Program-made: the position numbers and the translations under genes
Assembly: GCA_020847555.1 (NCBI GenBank)
Contig: JADLBT010000385.1
Location: 1-13,990 of the forward strand
Reading direction: 5' to 3'
Length of the DNA stretch: 13,990 bases
From: Gemmataceae bacterium
Lineage (GTDB): Bacteria; Planctomycetota; Planctomycetia; Gemmatales; Gemmataceae
Notes under the pieces: generated by a model
Databases searched by the model: none
Told to the model about the DNA's origin: nothing
Seen by the model: only the letters and a program-made list of their open reading frames with translations
In this document: positions 6,751 to 12,604 of the stretch, piece by piece
Layout of the letters: each line of letters begins with the position of its first letter
Numbering within the stretch: position 1 is the stretch's first letter

Positions 6751-7419
6751 TTAGCCGTCGGGATCGAGAGACGGGTGGGTGCCGACCGCGGAAAGCTGCC
6801 CGTCGGCCGTCCGCCGCAGCCCGCGCCGGTAGCCGAGGATGTACTGCACGATGTAATCGTTCGCGGACGTGCAGGCGGAGTCGCCGAACCCGTGCGCCTT
6901 CGTTTCCGCGATCGCCCGGGCGTGCGACCAGCCCTGGTACTCCATCCGGTACACGGCCGACATGACGCCGGTGCGGTGCAGTCCGGCCTTGCAGTGGATC
7001 AGCACCGGGTAATTCTTCGGGTCGTCCATGATGGCGAGAAACTTCTCGATGGCGCGCGGCCGGTCGTGCGTGGCCCGGCGGCGCGAGATCAGGTCCGGCG
7101 GCAGCCAGACGTAGCGCACGGTCAGGTTCTCGCACAGTTCCTTCTCGCGCACGGTCGGTCCGCCGAGGTAGCGCGCGGACAGGACCGGGTTCGGGAACTC
7201 GTCCTGCAGGTTGACGACGGTGCGGATGCGGTAGCGGGTGAGAGCGTCGCGAAAGCCGTTGGCGGTCATCCACCCGCTGCGGTAAAGGACGCCGGGCGCG
7301 ACGACACGCAGGCGCTTGGCGTGGGCGTAGGTCGCCCGGTCGTACACGATCGGCATGCCGACGATCAGCACCGCCAGGGCTACCCCGAGCGACCGCCGCA
7401 CCAGCACAGATGGACCCAC
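6751..7419 (-). CDS. Membrane-anchored tyrosine/dual-specificity phosphatase
   Basis: The protein has 222 residues. A hydrophobic segment (~11-25, LGVALAVLIVGMPIV) behind two arginines forms a signal anchor, which probably places the catalytic domain outside the cytoplasmic membrane. The domain (~35-200) has the cysteine phosphatase loop HCKAGLHRTG at 142-151, with nucleophile Cys143 and phosphate-binding Arg149. Asp109 in WLPPDL is a possible general acid. The strand motif LYRSGWMTANGF and the VVNLQDE segment match small bacterial DSP-type phosphatases, which remove phosphate from Tyr/Ser/Thr residues or, in some relatives, from phosphoinositides or inositol phosphates. The start is a GTG at 7419, supported by AAGGAGG seven bases upstream (7427-7433). 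The next gene on the same strand is the LptF/G-like permease, 120 bp away. The true substrate is unknown. Confidence 0.82.
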   Translation of the reverse strand: MGPSVLVRRSLGVALAVLIVGMPIVYDRATYAHAKRLRVVAPGVLYRSGWMTANGFRDALTRYRIRTVVNLQDEFPNPVLSARYLGGPTVREKELCENLTVRYVWLPPDLISRRRATHDRPRAIEKFLAIMDDPKNYPVLIHCKAGLHRTGVMSAVYRMEYQGWSHARAIAETKAHGFGDSACTSANDYIVQYILGYRRGLRRTADGQLSAVGTHPSLDPDG

Positions 7420-7426
7420 AGGCCTG

Positions 7427-7433
7427 CCTCCTT
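7427..7433 (-). promoter_or_regulatory. Ribosome binding site that supports a GTG start for the phosphatase gene
   Basis: The minus strand has AAGGAGG, a near-perfect Shine-Dalgarno sequence, seven bases before the GTG at 7419. Confidence 0.75.
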
Positions 7434-7445
7434 GAGCGGTTGCGC

Positions 7446-7583
7446 GGGGGCGCCTCCGCGCCCCCCGAACGAGGCGGAATCATGGCAGGTTTCGTGGCAA
7501 CTGGCAAGACGAGTCACGGCCGGGGCGGCCGTCGCGCGGTCTACCCACCCGCCCGGGCCGCGCCGCCGGGGCAGCCTGCCCCG
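7446..7583 (-). other. serS-phosphatase spacer with three short hairpins
   Basis: The 229-bp spacer between the serS stop (7649) and the phosphatase start (7419) holds no gene that I can support. It has three short GC-rich inverted repeats: 7446-7465 (8-bp stem, 4-base loop), 7516-7532 (7-bp stem, 3-base loop), and 7567-7583 (7-bp stem, 3-base loop). The last is about 66 bases past serS and could help end that transcript. The first would fall in the phosphatase mRNA leader. Stems this short are expected now and then in such GC-rich DNA. Confidence 0.4.
7479..7507 (-). promoter_or_regulatory. Candidate sigma70-type promoter for the phosphatase gene
   Basis: On the minus strand TTGCCA (7507-7502, 5 of 6 matches to the -35 consensus) is followed after 17 bases by CATGAT (7484-7479, 4 of 6 matches to the -10). 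The transcript would have a leader of about 50 bases holding the 7446-7465 hairpin. This is consensus matching only. Confidence 0.35.
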
Positions 7584-7648
7584 TTCCGCGCCGAGAGCAA
7601 AGGCGGTGTTGGTCCTCGCGCAGCAGGTGCAAACGGTTTTATCTCCCC

Positions 7649-8923
7649 CTACTTGCGCAGGGTGACACGGTCCTTGCCCAGCCACGGACGCAGCACCTCC
7701 GGCACCACAACCGAGCCGTCCGCCTGCTGGTAGTTTTCCAGGATCGCCAGGAGCGCCCGGCTGACCGCGACCGCCGTGCCGTTGAGCGTGTGGACGAAGT
7801 GCGTGCCCTTCTTGCCGGCGCTCCTGTAGCGGATCCTCAGCCGTCGCGCCTGGTAGTCGGTGCAGTTTGACGTGCTCGTCACCTCGCCGAACTCGCCCTT
7901 CTCACCGCGGCCCGGCATCCACGCCTCCAGGTCGTACTTGCGGTACGCCGGCCCGCCCAGGTCGCCGGTCGAGGTGTCGATCACCTGGTACGGCAAGCCG
8001 AGCCCCTGGAAGATCTGCTCCTCGATGCCCAGGAGTTCGAGGTGGATGGCCTCGCTCTGCGCGGGGGTGCAGAACGCGAACATCTCGACCTTGGTGAACT
8101 GGTGGACGCGGTACAGGCCGCGCGTGTCGCGGCCCGGGGCGCCGGCCTCGGTGCGGAAGCAGTGCGACAGGCCGACGTAGCGCTGCGGCAACTCGCTCTC
8201 GTCGAGAATCTTGTCGCGGTGCATCCCGCCCAGGGTGATCTCCGCCGTCGCGACCAGGCACAGGTCGGTGTTCTCCAGGCTGTAGATCTGCGTCTCCGGC
8301 CCGCGCGGGATGAAGCCGATGCCTTCGAGCACCTCGACGCGCGCCACGTCCGGCGTGATGACCGGCGTGTACCCCCTGGCGACGAGCGTCTGCATCGCGT
8401 AGTTGACCAGCGCGAGTTCGAGCAGGGCGCCCTCGTTCTTGAGGTAGTAGAACTTCTGCCCGGCGACGGACGAGCCGGCCTCGAAGTCCACCAGGTCGAG
8501 CGCCTCCGCCAGGGCGATGTGGTCCTTCGGCGGGAAGTCGAACGGCGTCGGTTCCCGGAAGCGCCGAATTACCTGGTTCTCGTTGCCCACCGGGGCGTCC
8601 GGGTGGGTCAGGTTCGGGATGGTTGCGAGGACCACGCGCAGGTCGGCCTCGACGCCCTTGATGCGCGACTCCAGCAGGGTGACCTTCTCGCGCAGATCGC
8701 GGCCCTTCTGGATCAGGGCGTCGCGCTGCTCCTTCTCCAGCTTGCCCTTCATCCGCTTTGAGATCTCGTTCTGCTCCTGCTGGAGGGTCTGTGTCTCCTG
8801 GACGAGGCGCTTGCGCTCGTCGTCGAGCTGCACCACCCGGTCCACGTCCGCCTTGACGTTGCGGTTGCGGCAGTTGTCCTTGACCGCTTGCAGGTGGTCG
8901 CGAATGTACTGTGGGTCGAGCAT
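7649..8923 (-). CDS. serS: Serine--tRNA ligase
   Basis: The protein has 424 residues, the normal length for bacterial SerRS, which charges tRNA-Ser with serine using ATP in the cytoplasm. Residues ~27-100 form the charged, heptad-patterned helical arm (rich in Lys/Glu/Gln) that grips the long variable arm of tRNA-Ser. The class II catalytic core follows: TAE at 226-228 for serine binding, motif 2 as FRTEAGAPGRDTRGLYRVHQF (256-276), the SNCTDYQARRLRIRYR segment (352-367), and motif 3 around NGTAVAVSRALLAILENYQ (381-399). An in-frame start 35 codons upstream (9028) would translate a low-complexity purine/pyrimidine tract, so it is rejected; MLDPQYIRDH at 8923 matches the usual SerRS N-terminus. 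No Shine-Dalgarno motif precedes this ATG, unlike most neighbours. The gene follows citrate synthase on the same strand, with a 105-bp structured spacer. Confidence 0.97.
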   Translation of the reverse strand: MLDPQYIRDHLQAVKDNCRNRNVKADVDRVVQLDDERKRLVQETQTLQQEQNEISKRMKGKLEKEQRDALIQKGRDLREKVTLLESRIKGVEADLRVVLATIPNLTHPDAPVGNENQVIRRFREPTPFDFPPKDHIALAEALDLVDFEAGSSVAGQKFYYLKNEGALLELALVNYAMQTLVARGYTPVITPDVARVEVLEGIGFIPRGPETQIYSLENTDLCLVATAEITLGGMHRDKILDESELPQRYVGLSHCFRTEAGAPGRDTRGLYRVHQFTKVEMFAFCTPAQSEAIHLELLGIEEQIFQGLGLPYQVIDTSTGDLGGPAYRKYDLEAWMPGRGEKGEFGEVTSTSNCTDYQARRLRIRYRSAGKKGTHFVHTLNGTAVAVSRALLAILENYQQADGSVVVPEVLRPWLGKDRVTLRK

Positions 8924-8927
8924 GGTG

Positions 8928-9026
8928 GTGTCAGGGGTCAGGAGAGAGGGAAGAGGGAGGAGGGAGGAGAGAAAGACAATAAAGGGCTTCCCTGTCTTCC
9001 CCTCCTCCCTCCTCCCTCCTCCCTCC
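8928..9026 (-). repeat. Heptamer-based repeat forming a long hairpin between citrate synthase and serS
   Basis: Almost the whole spacer is low-complexity. From 8928 to 8969 the plus strand runs in continuous 7-base phase (six units, each ending in AG, the last two GGAGGAG). From 9004 to 9026 it holds a little over three copies of CCTCCCT. The two halves face each other: arms 8945-8978 and 8993-9026 pair over 34 positions around a 14-base loop. The only four mismatches are A.C on the plus strand, which become G.U on the minus strand, the sense strand of both flanking genes. The stem starts two bases after the citrate synthase stop and ends 21 bases before the serS ATG. It could be a terminator-like or mRNA-stabilising element; no U-tract follows. 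Confidence 0.7.
8999..9023 (-). other. Potential G-quadruplex on the sense strand
   Basis: The minus strand has four G-runs (three GGG and one GGGG) separated by AGGA each time, which fits the G3-N(1-7) pattern for a four-stranded structure. It lies within one arm of the long hairpin, so the two folds would compete. Formation in vivo is not shown. Confidence 0.45.
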
Positions 9027-9028
9027 AA

Positions 9029-10168
9029 TCAGGGCCGCTTCTCCAGCGGCACATACGCCGCGTCGCGCTTGCCGACGTAGACCTGCTCGGGGCGGAAGAT
9101 GCGGTTGTTCGTCAGCTGCTCCAGCCAGTGCGCCAGCCACCCGGCGACGCGCGAGATCGCGAAGATCGGCGTGAACAGATCGCGCGGGATGCCGAGCGCC
9201 TGGTAAACGATGCCCGAATAGAAATCGACGTTCGGGTAGATGCCCTTCGCGCCGACGAGGCCGGCCATCACCCGCTCGACCTCGATCGCCAGGTCATAAA
9301 CGGGCGGCCGGTTCGATTCCGAGAAGACGTTCTCGGCCAGTTCCTGCAGGACGGTCGCCCGCGGATCCTTGACCTTGTAGACGCGGTGGCCGAACCCCAT
9401 GATCTTCTTCTTCTTGACGACGGCGTCCTCGATCCACGGGCGGGCGGCCTCGAGCGAGCCGATCTCCTCGAGCATGTCGAGGACTTCCTCGTTGGCTCCC
9501 CCGTGGAGCGGGCCGGTCAGCGTGCCGATGGCCGAGCTGATGACGCAGTACGGGCTGGCGAGGGTCGAGCCGGTCACCCGGGCGCTGAACGTCGAGGCGT
9601 TCATCGTGTGCTCGGCGTGCAGGATCAGGCAGGCGTCGATGATCTTGCGGACGGCCGGCGTCGGCAGTTTCTCGAACAGCATCCAGTAGAAGTTCGACGC
9701 ATGGTCCAGGTCGTCGCGCGGGTCGATCGCCTCGTCGCCGAAGCGCAGGCGGTGGAAGGCGGCCACGACGGTCGGCATCTTGGCGATCAGGCGGATGCAC
9801 GACTCCCAGTTGCTCTGGGCGTTGGTGATGTCGCGGGCCGGGTAGAACATGCCCATGGCGGCAACGGCCGCCTGCAGGGCGTCCATTGGGTGGCCGGTCT
9901 CCGGCAGGCAGCGGATCAGATCCTTGAGCTTGTACTTCAACCGGCGGTGGTGGCGGAGCTGGTCCTCGAAGTCGGCCAGCTCGCGCTGGGTGGGCAGATC
10001 GCCACGGAGCAGCAGCCAGGCGGTTTCCTCGAAACAGCTCTCCCGCGCCAGGGTCTCGACCGCGATGCCCCGATACTCCAGCCGCGCCCGTTTGCCGTCA
10101 ATAAAGCTGATCGCGGACTCCGCGACCGGAACGTCGGCGAGCCCGGGACTGATGACCGCTTGACTCAT
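9029..10168 (-). CDS. gltA: Citrate synthase
   Basis: The protein has 379 residues. The enzyme condenses oxaloacetate and acetyl-CoA to citrate and opens the TCA cycle. The catalytic triad is visible by family motifs: His222 in GPLHGGANE, His261 in GFGHRVYK, and Asp315 in NVDFYSG. The substrate-binding HAEHTMNAST (184-193) and the opening SFIDGKRARLEYRGIAVE (21-38) are also typical. The length fits the shorter bacterial citrate synthases, and a 2-methylcitrate synthase cannot be fully excluded by sequence alone. An in-frame start at 10432 would add 88 residues of Arg/Pro-rich translation from the divergent spacer, so MSQAVISPG at 10168 was chosen; a GGGGG run lies a few bases upstream as a weak ribosome site. 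It is the first gene of the minus-strand cluster and is divergent from the PQQ-like gene. Confidence 0.95.
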   Translation of the reverse strand: MSQAVISPGLADVPVAESAISFIDGKRARLEYRGIAVETLARESCFEETAWLLLRGDLPTQRELADFEDQLRHHRRLKYKLKDLIRCLPETGHPMDALQAAVAAMGMFYPARDITNAQSNWESCIRLIAKMPTVVAAFHRLRFGDEAIDPRDDLDHASNFYWMLFEKLPTPAVRKIIDACLILHAEHTMNASTFSARVTGSTLASPYCVISSAIGTLTGPLHGGANEEVLDMLEEIGSLEAARPWIEDAVVKKKKIMGFGHRVYKVKDPRATVLQELAENVFSESNRPPVYDLAIEVERVMAGLVGAKGIYPNVDFYSGIVYQALGIPRDLFTPIFAISRVAGWLAHWLEQLTNNRIFRPEQVYVGKRDAAYVPLEKRP

Positions 10169-10601
10169 GATGCCCCCGATACAGGATGAAGGATCGCGAT
10201 TTCGTTCCGGGGGTGCGGCGTGCGAGGGAGGAGGGGCGGTAACGGGGTCGCGCTCCGCCCTTCGCCGTCCTCGCCGCCAGCCCGCCGGAAGGCGCTTGCC
10301 CGGCTGCTCACGGCTGCCGTGTTGCGCAGTGCTGCTTTGCCCTGGTCTGTGTGTGGGGTGTCCTTCGATTAGAGGGTGTCCGCGACGGGCACCCGCCAGG
10401 CGGGCCAGGCTCCCTTCCTCCAGCAGCGCCAATAACTTGTGGTGAGCTTATTCGCCGGCGCGCCGGTCGGCCAGTGTCCGCCGGTCGCGGCGCCGCCCGG
10501 CGGCCGGCCCCCGGGACTGCCCGCGGGGAGCAAATCCGTATACTTGATCTGCCCGGCAACCAGGGAACGAGGATAGCCCCGGGCGTGGAGGAGTTGAAGC
10601 A
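10169..10601. promoter_or_regulatory. 433-bp divergent control region between citrate synthase and the PQQ-like gene
   Basis: No protein or RNA gene can be supported here. It must hold the promoters of both flanking genes. On the plus strand TATACT at 10539-10544 (5 of 6 matches to a -10 box) lies 57 bases before the PQQ-like start, but no good -35 is correctly spaced. On the minus strand TCTAAT at 10373-10368 (5 of 6) is a possible -10 for citrate synthase, again without a good -35. The octamer GGGTGTCC occurs directly repeated at 10356-10363 and 10374-10381, flanking that -10, and could be a regulator site. A short AT-rich patch at 10431-10452 stands out against the GC-rich background. Confidence 0.4.
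10587..10593 (+). promoter_or_regulatory. Ribosome binding site of the PQQ-like gene
   Basis: GGAGGAG lies eight bases before the ATG at 10602 and supports that start. Confidence 0.7.
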
Positions 10602-11864
10602 ATGCGCCTGCCCCTGCTCGCCGTGTCCTCCCTCGCTGCCCTGGTCGCGCCGGCCGCGCTCGCGGCTCAGGAGTGGACGCGCTTCCGCGGACCGAACGGC
10701 TCGGGCGTCAGCGACGCGGCCACTGTCCCCACACGCTGGACCGAGAAGGACCACAACTGGAAGGTAAAGCTTCCCGGCGTCGGACACTCGTCGCCGGTCC
10801 TGTGGGGCAAGCGCATCTTCCTCACCAGCGGCGACGAGAAGAGCGGCGAGCGCCTCGTGCTGTGCCTGGACACCGCCGACGGCCGCACGCTCTGGTCGCG
10901 GACCTACCCGGGGATGAAGCACGGCAAGAACAGCCTCAACAGCTTCGCCTCGGCGACGCCAGCGGTCGATGCGCGGCACGTCTACGGCTGCTGGGCCAGC
11001 CCGAAGGAATACCTCGTTGTCGCCCTCGACCACGACGGCAAGGAGGTCTGGCGGCGCGACCTGGGACCGCACCGCTCCGGCCACGGATTCGGCGCCTCAC
11101 CGATCGTCCACGCGGATCTCCTCATCGTGCCGAACGAGCAGAACGTCGCGGGGTGCGTGGTCGCCCTCGACCGGACCACCGGCAAGGAGCGCTGGCGGGC
11201 GCCGCGCGGCAAGGAGGCGAGCTGGGCGACGCCGTGCCTCCACCCGCGCAAGGACGGGACGGTAGACCTGATCGTGACCAACTACAAGCGCGGCATCACG
11301 GCTCTGGACGTGCGCACGGGCAAGGAGCGCTGGGCGGTTGACGTGTTCGACAAGCGCCACGTCGAATCGTCGATCGGCTCCCCGGTCGTGGTCGGCGATC
11401 TGGTGCTCGGGTGCTGTGGCTGGCTGGCGGTGCGGATGGAGGTGATCGCCGTGCGGCCCGACCCGTCCGGCCGGACCGCGCAGGTCGAGAAGGTGTACGC
11501 GCTGCAGCGCTCCATGCCGCTCTGCACGACGCCCCTCGTCAAGGGGGATCTGCTGTTCCTGTGGAGTGACGAGGGCATCGTCACCTGTGCCGACGTGGCG
11601 ACGGGGAAGGTCCACTGGCGCGAGCGCGTCGAGGGCACGTTCTACGCCTCGCCGGTGTGCGTCGGCGACCGGCTCTACAACGTCAGTACCGACGGCGAGG
11701 TTCACGTCCTCGCGGCGGCGAGGGCGTTCCGGCACCTGGCGCGCACCGCGCTGGGCGAGGGGACGCACAGCACGCCGGCGGTGGCGGGCGGGCGCATGTA
11801 TCTGCGGACGTTCGCGCACCTGATCTCTCTCGGCGGCAAGAGCGCGGAGGGTCCGGATGAGTAG
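10602..11864 (+). CDS. Exported PQQ-like/BamB-type beta-propeller protein
   Basis: The protein has 420 residues. It starts with a signal peptide (~1-22, hydrophobic SSLAALVAPAALA ending near AAQ), so it is exported. The mature protein opens with EWTRFRGPNGSGVSD, a hallmark of the PQQ-like beta-propeller proteins that planctomycetes encode in many copies. At least five repeat units carry the blade motif D-x-x-(T/D)-G-K-x-x-W: around 90-98, 145-150, 190-198, 236-244 and 331-339. The fold is the one shared by PQQ dehydrogenases and BamB. The length is that of a stand-alone single propeller, and I see no cytochrome c motif (CxxCH) or other added domain, so an enzymatic role is not indicated; a binding or scaffold role outside the membrane is more likely. 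The gene is divergent from citrate synthase and converges on the RidA gene with a 14-bp gap. Confidence 0.85.
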   Translation: MRLPLLAVSSLAALVAPAALAAQEWTRFRGPNGSGVSDAATVPTRWTEKDHNWKVKLPGVGHSSPVLWGKRIFLTSGDEKSGERLVLCLDTADGRTLWSRTYPGMKHGKNSLNSFASATPAVDARHVYGCWASPKEYLVVALDHDGKEVWRRDLGPHRSGHGFGASPIVHADLLIVPNEQNVAGCVVALDRTTGKERWRAPRGKEASWATPCLHPRKDGTVDLIVTNYKRGITALDVRTGKERWAVDVFDKRHVESSIGSPVVVGDLVLGCCGWLAVRMEVIAVRPDPSGRTAQVEKVYALQRSMPLCTTPLVKGDLLFLWSDEGIVTCADVATGKVHWRERVEGTFYASPVCVGDRLYNVSTDGEVHVLAAARAFRHLARTALGEGTHSTPAVAGGRMYLRTFAHLISLGGKSAEGPDE

Positions 11865-11878
11865 GCGGCTCCCGTCTC

Positions 11879-12475
11879 TCAGCGCACCTGGAAGATGACC
11901 TCGACCTCGATCGGGATGCCGCCCGGCAGCGACACCATGCCGACCGCGCTGCGTGCTCCCTTGCCGGTCTTCTCGCCGAACACCTCGACCATCAGGTCGC
12001 TGAACCCGTTCACCACCTGCGGCTGGTCCTTGAAGTCCGGCGTCGAGTTCACCATGCCGAGCGTCTTGACGACACGCACCACCCTGTCGAGGCTGCCCAG
12101 CTCGTCGCGCGCGGCCCGCAGGATGTGCAGTCCGACCCGCCGGGCCGCCGCCTGACCTGTCTTCACGTCCATGTCCTGGCCGAGCCGGCCGGTCCACCGG
12201 CTGCCGTCCTCCTTCGTCGGCCCGTGGCCGGACACGAACAGCAGATCTCCGACGCGCACCGCCGCGACGAGGGTGCTTTTCGTCTTGAACGTCGGCGGCA
12301 GTTGCAGCTTCAGCTTGCGCAGCCGCTCCTCGGCGCCGCCGGCCTGTTCCTGCGCGACGGCGGGGGACGGCCCTTCGAGCCCGCGCGACAGCAACAGGCC
12401 GACCGCCACGCCGACCCCCACGAGCCCGGCGGCGCACAGGACGCGGCGCAAACGAAGCTTTGGCAGAGTGATCAT
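11879..12475 (-). CDS. RidA/YjgF/UK114-family protein with an N-terminal signal or membrane anchor
   Basis: The protein has 198 residues. Residues ~8-42 form a basic then hydrophobic segment (RLRRVLCAAGLVGVGVAVGLLL) ending near AVAQ, so it is exported or anchored in the membrane. Residues ~55-198 are a RidA-type domain. RidA proteins hydrolyse reactive enamine/imine intermediates from amino-acid metabolism, using an arginine and a glutamate; here Arg175 in GARSAVGM and Glu190 in PIEVEV are 15 residues apart, the same spacing as Arg105/Glu120 in E. coli RidA. The domain belongs to the longer RidA branch with FVSGHGP and GRLGQDMDVKTGQAAAR. The start is ATG 12475, backed by GGGAGA about 7 bases upstream; in-frame starts at 12490 and 12592 lack such a site. 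Classical RidA is cytosolic and ~128 aa without a signal, so the location is the odd point. It follows the WD40 gene on the same strand after a 129-bp gap. Confidence 0.8.
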   Translation of the reverse strand: MITLPKLRLRRVLCAAGLVGVGVAVGLLLSRGLEGPSPAVAQEQAGGAEERLRKLKLQLPPTFKTKSTLVAAVRVGDLLFVSGHGPTKEDGSRWTGRLGQDMDVKTGQAAARRVGLHILRAARDELGSLDRVVRVVKTLGMVNSTPDFKDQPQVVNGFSDLMVEVFGEKTGKGARSAVGMVSLPGGIPIEVEVIFQVR

Positions 12476-12604
12476 GGATCGTTCTCCCATGCAAACCAAA
12501 CGAGCACCCTGGACGGCATCGCCTGGTTGTTTCTTCTTACCGCTTGCGGCATGGCGAGCAACTACCCGCCAAGCAGCGCGAAGAAAGTTCAAGGCGATTC
12601 GGTA

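Noticed and set aside
8924..9028. Extension of serS by 35 codons into the spacer
   Set aside because: It would translate a heptamer repeat and hairpin; SerRS proteins begin with the MLDPQYIRDH-like sequence at 8923.
379..10168. Six same-strand genes as one operon
   Set aside because: Spacers of 105-229 bp with strong hairpins and candidate internal promoters, together with unrelated functions, make several transcription units more likely.
10169..10432. Extension of citrate synthase by 88 codons
   Set aside because: The extra sequence is Arg/Pro-rich with no resemblance to citrate synthase, whose family N-terminus fits the start at 10168.
10169..10601. A tRNA or small RNA gene in the divergent spacer
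   Set aside because: I could not find a cloverleaf or T-loop motif or any other recognisable RNA family signature.
11097..12494. 465-codon open frame on the minus strand
   Set aside because: It overlaps the PQQ-like gene antisense and the RidA gene in another frame, and its translation is Arg/Ala-rich without motifs.
12476..12592. Longer RidA-family protein from 12592 or 12490
   Set aside because: No ribosome site precedes either start; 12475 has one and leaves an intact signal-like segment.
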